From: Opitutia bacterium
Lineage (GTDB): Bacteria; Verrucomicrobiota; Verrucomicrobiia; Opitutales; Opitutaceae
Assembly: GCA_016187945.1 (NCBI GenBank)
Contig: JACPIT010000005.1
Coordinates: 310,001-374,000, forward strand
DNA length: 64,000 nucleotides
Reading direction: 5' to 3'
Shown here: positions 1-9,400 of the stretch, piece after piece
Numbering within the stretch: the first letter of the stretch is position 1
How the letters are laid out: the number at the start of each line of letters is the position of its first letter
The notes under the pieces: model-generated
What the model saw: only the letters and a program-made list of their open reading frames with translations
Told to the model about the DNA's origin: nothing
Databases searched by the model: none
Translations under genes and position numbers: made by a program

Positions 1-1131
1 GAACCCGCGCCACACGACTTCGAGCGGCGCGTCGAGTCCGCGCGCGCTGCCGATTTTGTTTTCGGCGAGCGCGGCCGCGAGGCGCAGCAGCGCTCCGCCC
101 TCGGTCCGGCGAAACTCGTGGCGCAACGCGACGCGCACCGGGACGTTGTTGCCGCCCTTCAGCCCGGGGCGGAAATACCACGCGTCGACCGCCGCCGCGA
201 GCGCCGCGCCGAACTCCGGGGCCGAGCACTCGCCGAGCGCGAACTCGGTCACGCCCCCGCGCGGGCTGATGACGAACGTCGCCTCCGCGCTACCCTCCTC
301 GCCCGCGACCAGCCGCTCGCGCGGGTAAACCGGCTCCTGCATCACCACCGGCTCGGGCCACACGTCGACCTCGGACTCGTCGGCCAGTCGCAGACCGTTG
401 GCCGCGCAAATCTCCGGCCGCCTCGCGCCCACGCTCACGAAGCTCACCGGCGCACGCATCGTCGCCGGGCGCGCGAGCAGCCCCTGTCGCGCCGGCTCGA
501 ACGTCCACCGCTCCGCCACGCGCAACGCCTCCGCCACGAACGCGCCGTGCGAAGCCCACAACACGCGGCGCGAGGCCACGCGGCCGTCCACGCCGATGCC
601 GAGTTCGAGTTGCACTTCGCCGGGCAGTTTGCGCGGGTCGAGTTCCTCCGGGTAATCCGGATCGACCGCATTCGCCACGCGCGGGGCTTTGCGCTTCGCC
701 GGCGCCGGCCACTGCGTCTGCGGCGGCAGGCCGTAGGGCGGCTTGAGTTTCGGCGACGCGAGCGAAAACACCACCGGCGCGGTCATGCCGCTGGCGACGG
801 GTTTGCCGTCGTCGAGCGCCGGCTTGAATTTCCAGCGTCGCACCGCCTCGAGCGCGGGCGGCGCAAAGACCGGATCGGTCGCGTCGGCCACTTGCGCGTC
901 GGTGACTGCGCCGTGCTCGTCGACGATGAGGTCGACCTCGACGCGGCCTTCTTTCTTCGCCTGGCGCGCCGCCTCGGGATAGGCAGGCGGCGACCATTCC
1001 TGCAACAGCGCGGGACCATCGACGACGAGCGCGGACGGCGGGATCGGATCGGTCGCGCGCAAGGCCGGCGCGGCCAGCAAACCAAGGACGATCGCGACGC
1101 GGAGCGCGCCGGACAAGGGGGATGAGTTCAT
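1..1131 (-). CDS. TonB-domain (energy transducer-like) protein, 3' part cut by window edge
   Basis: Minus-strand frame open from an ATG at 1129-1131 to the window edge, so the C-terminus is missing. The first ~22 residues (MNSSPLSGALRVAIVLGLLA) look like a signal peptide. Three TonB C-terminal-like modules follow, each with a Tyr-Pro motif: PAYPEAARQAKKEGRVEVDL near residue 37, DPDYPEELDPRKLPGEVQL near 130, and EPVYPRERLVAGEEGSAEATF-type sequence near 240. TonB C-terminal domains contact TonB-dependent receptors or form periplasmic beta structures. Repeats of this domain without a transmembrane anchor and proline-rich spacer suggest an exported TonB-like protein rather than a canonical TonB. 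Divergent from the next gene. Confidence 0.75.
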   Translation of the reverse strand, partial: MNSSPLSGALRVAIVLGLLAAPALRATDPIPPSALVVDGPALLQEWSPPAYPEAARQAKKEGRVEVDLIVDEHGAVTDAQVADATDPVFAPPALEAVRRWKFKPALDDGKPVASGMTAPVVFSLASPKLKPPYGLPPQTQWPAPAKRKAPRVANAVDPDYPEELDPRKLPGEVQLELGIGVDGRVASRRVLWASHGAFVAEALRVAERWTFEPARQGLLARPATMRAPVSFVSVGARRPEICAANGLRLADESEVDVWPEPVVMQEPVYPRERLVAGEEGSAEATFVISPRGGVTEFALGECSAPEFGAALAAAVDAWYFRPGLKGGNNVPVRVALRHEFRRTEGGALLRLAAALAENKIGSARGLDAPLEVVWRGF

Positions 1132-1289
1132 GCGTGCACGTCTGGCCCGTGACGAAGCGGGGCACACTAGGGCCGGTGCGAGCGTGCGCAAGGCTGCGCG
1201 CAACCGAGCCGCGTCAAGCGCGCCGCGTTTCCCGTTTGCTCGCGATCGCGCAACCGGCGATCCTCGCCTCGCGTCACTTCGTCAACGCC

Positions 1290-2156
1290 ATGCGCCTCGT
1301 CAGCCTGCTGCTCCTGATCGCCTCGCTCGCCGCGCCGCGGCTCGCCGCCCGCGGTTTCCTCGACTTTCTCCTCGGTCACCGCGACCTCGAGGTCATCACC
1401 GTCACCGACACGACTCCCGCCGCGAGCGCGTTGCCCGCTGCGACGAAGGAGCACCCGCAATACTACCTCGGCCTCAGCCTCGGCTTCCGCGACCTCGGCG
1501 CGCCGGTCGGCGGCATCAAGGAGCCGCCGTCGAAGGACGCGCTGCGCTTCATCGCGGCCGAGCTCGCGAAACAAGGCTACCTGCCCGCGACGGACAAGTC
1601 GCCCCCGCCCACTCTCCTGCTCGCCTACACTTGGGGCACGTTCAACGCCGACGTCTTCCAGCCCGATCCCGACCTGCCGCGCTCCTACCGCAACCGCGCG
1701 CAAATCCTCCGTTTCCTCGGTGGGAAAAAAGTTGGCTTCGACGACAACTTCTTCGACCCGCTGACCGCTCCCGTCACCGGCCTGCAGACGATGGGCTACG
1801 ACGCGCGCAACCTCTACGACATCGCGTCGGAGGATTTCTACATCATCGTCGTCAGCGCCTACGACCTCGCCGCGATGCGCCAGAAAAAGAAACAACTGCT
1901 CTGGATGACGCGCATCGCCACGCCGTCGCTCGGCTTCGATCTCGGCGAATCGATGCCGGCGATGCTCGCGATCGCGGGGCCGAACTTCGGCAAGGAAACG
2001 GCGCGCCCGGTGTGGACGAGCGCGACGGACAAATTCAAACCGAACGTGAAGCTCGGCGAGTTGCGCCTCGTGGAATACCTCGACGGCGCCCCGCTGCCGG
2101 TGATCGAGAAACCCGCAGCCCCGCCGAAGCCGCCAAAACGCGGCGAGAAGAAGTAA
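1290..2156 (+). CDS. Secreted protein of unknown function
   Basis: 288 residues. The start at 1290 is preferred over an upstream in-frame ATG at 1122 because it begins a clear signal peptide (MRLVSLLLLIASLAAPRLAA), while the upstream extension is arginine-rich and overlaps the divergent neighbour. The mature part is mixed alpha/beta with few charged clusters and ends in a Pro/Lys-rich tail (PAAPPKPPKRGEKK). I recognise no domain. It resembles unannotated exported proteins that parse string-like or lipoprotein-like components, but no function can be assigned. Likely monocistronic. Confidence 0.7.
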   Translation: MRLVSLLLLIASLAAPRLAARGFLDFLLGHRDLEVITVTDTTPAASALPAATKEHPQYYLGLSLGFRDLGAPVGGIKEPPSKDALRFIAAELAKQGYLPATDKSPPPTLLLAYTWGTFNADVFQPDPDLPRSYRNRAQILRFLGGKKVGFDDNFFDPLTAPVTGLQTMGYDARNLYDIASEDFYIIVVSAYDLAAMRQKKKQLLWMTRIATPSLGFDLGESMPAMLAIAGPNFGKETARPVWTSATDKFKPNVKLGELRLVEYLDGAPLPVIEKPAAPPKPPKRGEKK

Positions 2157-2169
2157 CGCGCCGCCGCCG

Positions 2170-2231
2170 GTAGCGGAATTCGTCAGAATTTCGCGTGGCG
2201 TCGCCTGCGAAAGCCTCACGGCTTCCGCTAC
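2170..2231. repeat. GTAG palindrome (62 bp), free copy
   Basis: Begins gtagcggaattcgt and ends with the inverse ttccgctac. About the same length and sequence as the block at 2431-2492 inside the inserted element. It lies directly downstream of the secreted-protein gene. Confidence 0.75.
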
Positions 2232-2319
2232 GGAGAACCTCCGCTTGGGGCGGGTCTCGGCTCCTGACTTTCGCCTCGTTCAAATGCGCCCGTCAGCATC
2301 GTTCAGCCGAAAAAACGCC

Positions 2320-2588
2320 GTTGAAACGCGGAGGACGCGGAGAGCGCAGAGGAGAAACTCCGATCATTCCGCTCCGCAGCCCTTCAACCTGGATATTTCA
2401 CCCGCAGAGCGAAGCACGCGACGCAGCGTGGTAGCGGAATTCGTGAGAATTTCGCCGCTGCCGAGTCGCGAAAACCTCACGGTTTCCGCTACGCTGTGAA
2501 ATATCCGGGTCAACCGGCAGGTGAGTCCTTCGGCGGCCGGATTTCCCCGCGTTCTGCTCCGCGTCCTCCGCGCTCTCCGCGTTTCAAC
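2320..2588. repeat. Long inverted-repeat element, copy 1, interrupted by an insertion
   Basis: Ends are inverted copies of a GCGGAG-rich sequence (gttgaaacgcggagg... / ...cctccgcg...cgtttcaac). A second, shorter copy lies at 48606-48747. Copy 1 differs by an extra block at 2390-2515. The whole 2157-2821 gap between the secreted protein and glyQS holds only repeats. I see no gene in it. Confidence 0.8.
2390..2509. mobile_element. 120-bp MITE-like insertion flanked by 6-bp direct repeat tcaacc
   Basis: Compared with the uninterrupted copy at 48606-48747, this block is extra. It is flanked by tcaacc at 2384-2389 and 2510-2515, and its ends are inverted (ggatatttcac at 2391-2401, gtgaaatatcc at 2496-2506). 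Inside it sits a 62-bp GTAG palindrome (2431-2492) that also occurs at 2170-2231. No coding capacity, so it must be mobilised in trans if it is mobile. Confidence 0.7.
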
Positions 2589-2821
2589 GGCGGAATTTGG
2601 GTTCAAGGCCGGGAAATTCACGTTTCGTCGAGGTCAGCGCGTCCGCGTCTTTTTTTGCGCTTCTTGTGCTTTTGGGGCCCTCCGATTCCGGCCTCTTCGC
2701 GCACCCTTCGTCCAAAAAAGCGTGTCCCCCGCGTGACCAACGGCGGCATTGACCGCCCCGGAGCGCGCGCCTTCACTGGCCGACCGCTCGTCACATCCAG
2801 TGGGGGGCGGATTTCATCACC

Positions 2822-4351
2822 ATGTCCAACAACTCCACCGAAGCTCCGAATCTCATGGAAGCCCTCGTGTCGCTCGCGAAGCGCCGCGGCTTCATCTACC
2901 AGTCGTCCGAAATCTACGGCGGCCTCAACGGATTCTTCGACTACGGTCCGCTCGGCGTGGAGCTGAAGCGCAACATCCGCGACTGCTGGTGGCGCGACAT
3001 GGTGCACCGCCGCGACGACATCGTCGGCATCGAGACCTCGATCATCATGCACCCGAAAGTCTGGGAAGCCTCCGGCCACGTCGCCGGCTTCACCGACCCG
3101 CTCGTCGACTGCAAGGTGAGCAAGCAGCGCTATCGCGCGGACCAGTTGTTTTTCGCCGCCGTCGTCGTCGACGGCAAAACCGTCGGCTACGTCTCCGCCC
3201 TCGAGTCGGAAAAAACCGCCGAGGATCTCCAGCAGGCGGCCGAGAGCTTCAAGCGCAAGAAAGCCATCCAGGGCACGCTCGAGTCGGTGAAGGTTCGCGA
3301 GTTCACCGAAGCCACCGAGGCCGAGATCCCGCTCATCCCCTCGCCCGCCACCGGCGAGCCCGGCAGCCTCACGCCGCCGCGCGCGTTCAACATGATGTTC
3401 GAGACCAACGTCGGCGCGCTCAAGGACGCGAGCAGCGTGGCGTATCTCCGCCCCGAGACGGCGCAGGGCATGTTCGTCGATTTCAAGAACGTCGTCGACA
3501 CCACGCGCGTGAAGCTGCCCTTCGGCATCGCGCAAGTCGGCAAGTCGTTCCGCAACGAGATCACGCCGCGCAACTTCATCTTCCGCTCGCGCGAGTTCGA
3601 GCAGATGGAGATGGAATATTTCATCCACCCCGACGCCGACTGGCTCGCCTGCCACGAGGAATGGCTGAAGTGGTGCCAGGACTGGCTGAAGTCGATCGGC
3701 CTGCCCGAGTCGCACCTCTCGCTGCACGAGCACCCGAAGGAGAAACTCGCGTTCTACTCGCGCCGCACGGTCGACATCATGTTCAAGTATCCGTTCGGCG
3801 TGCAGGAACTCTGGGGCATCGCCGCGCGCTCCGACTACGACCTCCAGCAACACCAGAAATTCTCCGGCGTGCCGCAGGTTTATTTCGACGAAGGCACGAA
3901 GGCCAAGGTCGTCCCGCACGTCATCGAACCCGCGGTCGGCGTCGACCGCATCTTCCTCGCCGTGCTCGCGTCGGCCTACGCCGTCGAGGACGTGAAGGAC
4001 GAGAAGGGCAACGTCGAGCAACGCACCGTGCTCCGCCTCTCCCCGCGCATCGCACCGACGAAGGTCGCCGTGCTCCCGCTGCTCAAGAACAAGGAAGTCC
4101 TCACCAACCGCGCCAAGGCCCTCTACGCGAAACTCAAGAAGCGTTACGCCGTGCAATACGATGACGGCGGCGCGATCGGTAAGCGTTACCGCCGCCAGGA
4201 CGAAGCCGGCACGCCGTGGTGCGTGACGATCGACTTCGACACGATCGAAAAGCCCGGCGACACCTTCACCCTCCGCGAGCGCGACTCGATGTCGCAAAAG
4301 CGCATCACGGAAGCCGAACTGTTCCAACTCCTCGAAGACCAGGTATTCTAA
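2822..4351 (+). CDS. glyQS: Glycine--tRNA ligase, single-chain class II type
   Basis: 509 residues, normal for the homodimeric glycyl-tRNA synthetase. It charges tRNA-Gly with glycine in the cytoplasm. The N-terminus has the family signature [20 protein letters not shown], followed by class II motif 2 ([20 protein letters not shown]) near residue 250 and motif 3-like sequence ([17 protein letters not shown]) near 365. An anticodon-binding domain follows from about 400 ([14 protein letters not shown]). Start is the first ATG of the conserved protein. The gene is followed at once by palindromes, one of which is a strong terminator (4403-4433). No T-box or other leader is visible upstream, where only repeats occur. 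Confidence 0.96.
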   Translation: MSNNSTEAPNLMEALVSLAKRRGFIYQSSEIYGGLNGFFDYGPLGVELKRNIRDCWWRDMVHRRDDIVGIETSIIMHPKVWEASGHVAGFTDPLVDCKVSKQRYRADQLFFAAVVVDGKTVGYVSALESEKTAEDLQQAAESFKRKKAIQGTLESVKVREFTEATEAEIPLIPSPATGEPGSLTPPRAFNMMFETNVGALKDASSVAYLRPETAQGMFVDFKNVVDTTRVKLPFGIAQVGKSFRNEITPRNFIFRSREFEQMEMEYFIHPDADWLACHEEWLKWCQDWLKSIGLPESHLSLHEHPKEKLAFYSRRTVDIMFKYPFGVQELWGIAARSDYDLQQHQKFSGVPQVYFDEGTKAKVVPHVIEPAVGVDRIFLAVLASAYAVEDVKDEKGNVEQRTVLRLSPRIAPTKVAVLPLLKNKEVLTNRAKALYAKLKKRYAVQYDDGGAIGKRYRRQDEAGTPWCVTIDFDTIEKPGDTFTLRERDSMSQKRITEAELFQLLEDQVF

Positions 4352-4402
4352 GGTAGGGCGGGACCGCTGGGCCCGCCGCTTCAAACCAGCATCTCATTGT
4401 AG

Positions 4403-4433
4403 GGCGGGGTCTCCGAACCCCGCCTTTTTGTTT
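4403..4433 (+). terminator. Rho-independent terminator formed by a GTAG palindrome, after glyQS
   Basis: Arms ggcgggg (4403-4409) and ccccgcc (4418-4424) are perfect and followed by tttttgttt. The hairpin begins with GTAG at 4399-4402, so a REP-like unit doubles as the terminator. Another GTAG copy lies directly after the stop codon at 4354. Confidence 0.75.
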
Positions 4434-4636
4434 GGATAGCTTGGCTTTACTAAGAACTCCCTAAGTAAAGCGAAGGGCCTTTCGGGTTACTTAGGTTCGG
4501 CTTGGCCAATCGTCCCCTCGCACAACCGCTTCGATCACTCCGCTTGGCGCTCCCTTGCCCGAGTTCGCTTAACTCAGCCGGACTCATGCAGCCCCAAACA
4601 GCAAAACACGTTTTTGCGCCGGACGGAAAGAAACGG

Positions 4637-5002
4637 ACTGTAGGACGGGCTTTATGCCCCAATTCGAATGTCGTTCCGCTATCGAGGGCCGATCTCGCGG
4701 CATAAAGCCGCTCCTACAGTTTCGGGCCATGAGCTGTTTCCTAGGAGTTGGCCCCGACTTCCCTCCGAAATTCTACGACTGAAAAGTGCGAGGGTGGGCC
4801 AGCCCGCTGGCGGGCGCCCAAGGAGCGCGAGCAAGCTCGCTGGCCCACAGGCAACTGCATGATCCCGGCTCAGCTCAGTTCACCACGATTCCCCGCCGCC
4901 CGCCTGCCCGACGATTGTGTTTTTTTCCGCAGGTAGGGCGGGACCGCTGGGCCCGCCGCGAACGTGATGCCGCCCGCGCGGCGGGCCCAGCGGTCCCGCC
5001 CT
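4637..5002. repeat. Cluster of three palindromic repeats in a gene-free gap
   Basis: The 4434-5044 interval holds no convincing gene. It contains inverted repeats at 4637-4720 (actgtagga... / ...tcctacagt), 4794-4848 (gtgggccagc / gctggcccac) and 4935-5002 (arms of about 26 bp, agggcgggaccgctggg... and its inverse). The first is the same family as 28785-28860, and the third repeats the sequence right after glyQS. Confidence 0.75.
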
Positions 5003-5044
5003 GCCAGTGCCGAGCCATCGTGCACTAGCACCGGGCGATCGGTA

Positions 5045-6316
5045 TCAATCCGTCCCGCGCGCCAACTTCGCCCGCAGCTCCGCGATGAGTTCATCCACGT
5101 CGTGCGCGAGGTCGACCACGTCCACGAGCGTCGGTCCGAGCTGTGCGGCCGTAAGCAGCTTCTCCTCCTGGCACGACTCCATCGCTCGCAGCGCATCGTC
5201 GAGATACTCGCGCGCCTTTTTCAACCGCACGATTGCCGCCGCGCAAAATCCCAGTTCCGGCGGCCACTCCCGACCATTGAGCGCGCCCGCCAGTTTCGCC
5301 CCGGCGATCATCGTCGCATCGAGCAACTCCTGCACGGGATGTTCCTGACCGGCGTCCGCCGGAATCCAGTTCTCGGCCTCCGCCTGCTGATGCAAGCGCA
5401 CGTGCAACTCCGTCGTCCGCTCCACGAGCGGGTGGCGGAAACGCAACTGCTCCTCCACCTCCGGATCGGGATGCGCCAGCGCTTCGTCCGCAGCGGCATT
5501 CATCTCCTCGATCCACTCGGCGCTGCGCGCGCGATCCTCCTCCGTCGGCTCCGGTTCGCCGCGTTCGCGACGCAACCGCTCGATTTCCTCTTCGAGGATT
5601 TTCTCGTAGTCGGCGCCGTCTCCCTCGCGCTCCATCCGCGCCGCGATGCGGTCCGCCAGCAAATCGCTGCGCGCCTGCCGGGCCTCGGCCTCCGCTTCGG
5701 TCTCGGGCTTTTCATCCCATGCCGCCGGCTCGTCTTCGCCCTCGCTGTTTTCCAAATCCCACTCGGGCGGCGTGTCGTCGACGACCTTGCCGGCCTGCGC
5801 TGCACCCGCCGCTTCACCCAGTCGCTCCATGAACCCGCCCATTGCCTCGCCGTTCGCGCGGCGCTGCGTCTCGTCCTCGGCCTCGGTCATTTCCCAGGCC
5901 GGTTCGGCGACGATCTTCAGCTCGAAACTCGCCGTCTCGATCACCACGCGGCCGTTGCGCTCGGAAAACCACTCGAGATAGAGCAAATTGCCCCAGTGCC
6001 ACGGCATCTCGCGGCCGGTCTTGTAGTAGAGGTGCATGTCCTCGAGCGGAAAATCCAATACCTTCACCTTGCGCGATGCCGTGACGTCGCCGACCGAGCC
6101 CACTTGTCGCGCCGCGAAACTCTCCGCGAGCCCCGGCTTCGGCGCCGGATTCACGAACTCCAGTCGGCGCCCCGCGAGGTCGCGCCAGCAATCGCCCGTC
6201 AACTCCAACTCCACCGGCTCCGCGCGTCCGACGAACCAGATGCGCCCCGTCACGCGCCCGCGCGTGCGATTGTCGATTTCTCCGCGAATCACCTGCTCGT
6301 CGATGCGCCAAGCCAT
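5045..6316 (-). CDS. Conserved-looking acidic protein of unknown function
   Basis: 423 residues from the ATG at 6314-6316 (MAWRIDEQVIRGEIDNRTRG). The longer in-frame extension to 6367 overlaps the spacer of the divergent helicase and looks non-coding. The N-terminal ~110 residues are beta-rich (RVTGRIWFVGRAEPVELELT). Residues ~150-260 form a very acidic, probably helical or coiled segment (DYEKILEEEIERLRRERGE), and the last ~130 residues are helical (LGPTLVDVVDLAHDVDELIAE). No signal peptide or membrane segment, so it is cytoplasmic. I do not recognise the family. It is divergent from the SNF2 helicase gene. Confidence 0.75.
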   Translation of the reverse strand: MAWRIDEQVIRGEIDNRTRGRVTGRIWFVGRAEPVELELTGDCWRDLAGRRLEFVNPAPKPGLAESFAARQVGSVGDVTASRKVKVLDFPLEDMHLYYKTGREMPWHWGNLLYLEWFSERNGRVVIETASFELKIVAEPAWEMTEAEDETQRRANGEAMGGFMERLGEAAGAAQAGKVVDDTPPEWDLENSEGEDEPAAWDEKPETEAEAEARQARSDLLADRIAARMEREGDGADYEKILEEEIERLRRERGEPEPTEEDRARSAEWIEEMNAAADEALAHPDPEVEEQLRFRHPLVERTTELHVRLHQQAEAENWIPADAGQEHPVQELLDATMIAGAKLAGALNGREWPPELGFCAAAIVRLKKAREYLDDALRAMESCQEEKLLTAAQLGPTLVDVVDLAHDVDELIAELRAKLARGTD

Positions 6317-6465
6317 GCCCGCGCAGTGTGCGCGCGCCGCGCCGCCGCGCGAGCCGGTTCTTTCCACGGTCCTCGCTCGTTCTTTCGAATAAGCCTCACG
6401 CCGCCCCGCTTCCGCCCGCCGGCCGGCGGTTGACTTCCCCGCCGCCGCGTCGGAATTTCCGCCCG

Positions 6466-9400
6466 ATGCCCGCGTCCGCCGACAACAATCCCGCGTCCGA
6501 CTCGGCGCTGTCCGCGCTCGCGAGCTTCATCGACCGTTTCGACCAAGGCACCCGCCTGCGCGGCCGCCATTATTTCGAGCAACGCCGCGTCACCGTCGTC
6601 GATGCCGTCGCCAATCAAGTCATCGGCCTCGTGCGCGGCTCGTCCGACTACAAAGCCAAACTCTCGTGGATCGGCGGGCGCTGGATTTCCGAGTGCACCT
6701 GTCCCGTCGGCGACGACTGCAAACACGTCTACGCCACCGGCCGCGCCTGGCTGCGCAAATGCGACCGCACCGGCCGCGCCGCGGCCACGCGCACCGCGCC
6801 CACTCCCGCTCCGGTCCGCGCCACGCCCGCCACCGCCGCGCACCCGCTCTGGCAACCGCAGGAGCAGCCGCTGGTCGACGAGTTCGCCGCCGCCACCGGC
6901 CAGCTCCCCACGCGCGAACAACTCGCCTGGCTCCGCAATCTCGCCCGCGTCTTCCACTCGCTCCCGCGCACCGAGCATGGCTACGGCTGGCTCGACCTGC
7001 ACGGACTCACGGCGCTCGTGCCCGCGTCGCACCGCGCCGTTGCCCCGCGCTTCGGCCCCACCCCTTTTCACCAGTTCTGGAAAAAGCCGCCGGCCTCGCC
7101 GCTGAAACTCTGGTCGTTCATCGCGCTGCTGTTCGAGGAGCACCGCCTGCCGCTGCCGGAGTTCGCCGCGCCGTTCACCGATCTCGCCCACGCGCGCGCC
7201 TCCCGCGCGGCGATCCAGCGCGAATTTCAACTCCGCATCTGGCGCGAACGTTTCGCCGAACTCGACGCGCACGCCGCCGCGCCGGCGGAAACCGCTCCCG
7301 CCGGCGCCCTGCGCCTCCGGCTCGACGCGCGCGCCAAGTCCCGGAAAGCCGTCTGGGAATTCTGCGCCGCCGGTCCGCTCGGCGCGTTTTCGGCCTGCCC
7401 CGCCGACACGCTCCGCCGCTTTCTCGACGATCCGGCCGAGGCGGCGCGCACACTCGACGAGCCGAGCAACACGCTCCTCGCCTACGTGCGCACCAGTTAT
7501 CTCCAGCACAACCGCACCACGCTCAAACTTTCCGACTCCGAAGACTGCGCGCTGCTCGGCCAAATGCTCGCGCACCCGCGCGCACGCGATCGCGTCGTGA
7601 CGGCGAACGGCACCGCATTCGCCGAAGCGGACGAGCGCCTGACGTGGCAAATCGTCGATCATCCCGACGACCCGCACAGCACCATCGTCCGCCTCGCCTT
7701 CGCCGACGGCACGCCGGCCCCCGCCCCGCTCGTTTTCGTCGAAGGCAATCCCTCGCTCTACCTGCACGAAGACACGCTCTACCGCGGCCTGCCGCCGCCG
7801 AACCCGCAGCTCGACACGTCTTCCGACGATGCGTTTGCCGCCATCGTGCCGCGCGATGCGCTCGCGCTTCCCGAGGCGGGCCGCTTCGCCGCGCGCGCCC
7901 GCGTGCCGTTGCCCGGTGACGCCGCCGGTCGCTACCGGCACGAGCCTCTGCGCGCGCGCTTCCGCGCCACCACCGTCTCCCCTTACGACGGCGCATCCCC
8001 CGACGAGGATTTGCTCGTCCTCGAACTGCACGCTATCGCGCCGGACGACGCTCCGCGCGCCCGCTGGGGCCCGGAGAGCTGGAACACCGACGCGCCCAAA
8101 CTCAAACGCCCACCGGACGCCGCATTCGTGTTGCACGATTTCGCGCCGCTCACGCCCGCCACCGAACACCTCAGCCGCTTCATCGAGCTGCACTGGCAAT
8201 ACGATGGCCCCGGCGACGGCGACTTCGTCGCCGAGATGGCGCGCACGAACTTCGCCACGCGATTCGCCGAGTGGCTCGCAGCGATGCCGCCCGGCATCCT
8301 CGTCGAGCTCAGCCCCGAACTCGCCGCCTTCGGCGCCCCGCCCACGCGCGCGCACTTCGCCCTCGAAATCGAAGAGAGCGGCATCGACTGGTTCGGCGTG
8401 CGCGTGAGCCTCCGTGCCGACGACACCACGCTGACCGCCGAGGAAATCGCGCTCCTGCGCGCGGCGCGCGGCCGCTTCGTCCGCCTCGCCGGCCGCGGCT
8501 GGCGCCGCCTCGAACTCACGGCCGATTCGTCACCCACTGCCGCGCTGACGCAACTCGGCCTCGATGCCGAGACGCTCGCCGCCACTCCGGCCGGCGAAGC
8601 CCCGCGGCTCCACGCGCTCCAACTTGCCGATCCCGCCCTCGGCGACGCGTTACCCGAAAAACTCGCGGCGCAAATCCGCGCGCGCGCCGCCGCGATCCGC
8701 GCGACGCCCGCTCCGGCATTGCCCACCGGCCTGCGCGCCGAGCTGCGCCCGTATCAGGTCGAGGGCTTTCACTTTCTCGCGCACCTCGCCGCCAACCGCT
8801 TCGGCGGCGTGCTCGCCGACGACATGGGCCTCGGCAAAACCCTCCAGACCCTCGCCTGGCTCCTCTGGCTCGCCGAACAGAAAGCAGCTTCCCCGCCCCC
8901 CGCCGCCACCCCACTCAATGTTCGTAATACGAACGTCGCCACCGCCACCGCCACCGCCGCCTCTCGTCCATCCGTCGGGCGAAAAACCAAACTCCGTAAT
9001 ACGGAGTTTGCCGCGACGACTTCGATGACCGCTGCGCCCGCTCTCCGCGCGCTCGTCGTCTGCCCGAAATCCGTCGTGTTCAACTGGGAGAGCGAGACGG
9101 CCCGCTTCGCTCCGATGCTGACCACCGGCCGACTCGCACCGCGCTCGGCCGAGCCGGTGCCGGCCGGCGTCCAACTCGTGATCGCCAACTACGCGCAGCT
9201 CCGCCTCAACGCGGCGGCGCTCGCCGCCGAGTCGTGGGACGCGGTCATCCTCGACGAGGGACAGAACATCAAGAACCCCGCCAGCGCCACTGCCGCCGCC
9301 GCTCGCGCGCTGCCCGCCACGCACCGGATCGTGCTCACCGGCACGCCCGTCGAAAACCGCCTGCTCGATCTCTGGAGCCTGTTCGCTTTCGCCCAACCGG

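Noticed and set aside
290-1165. 291-codon minus-strand frame at the left edge
   Set aside because: Out of frame with the TonB-domain gene, which starts at 1131 and is open to the edge.
2618-4384. 588-codon minus-strand frame opposite glyQS
   Set aside because: Compositional shadow of a GC-rich gene. The plus strand has the complete glycyl-tRNA synthetase.
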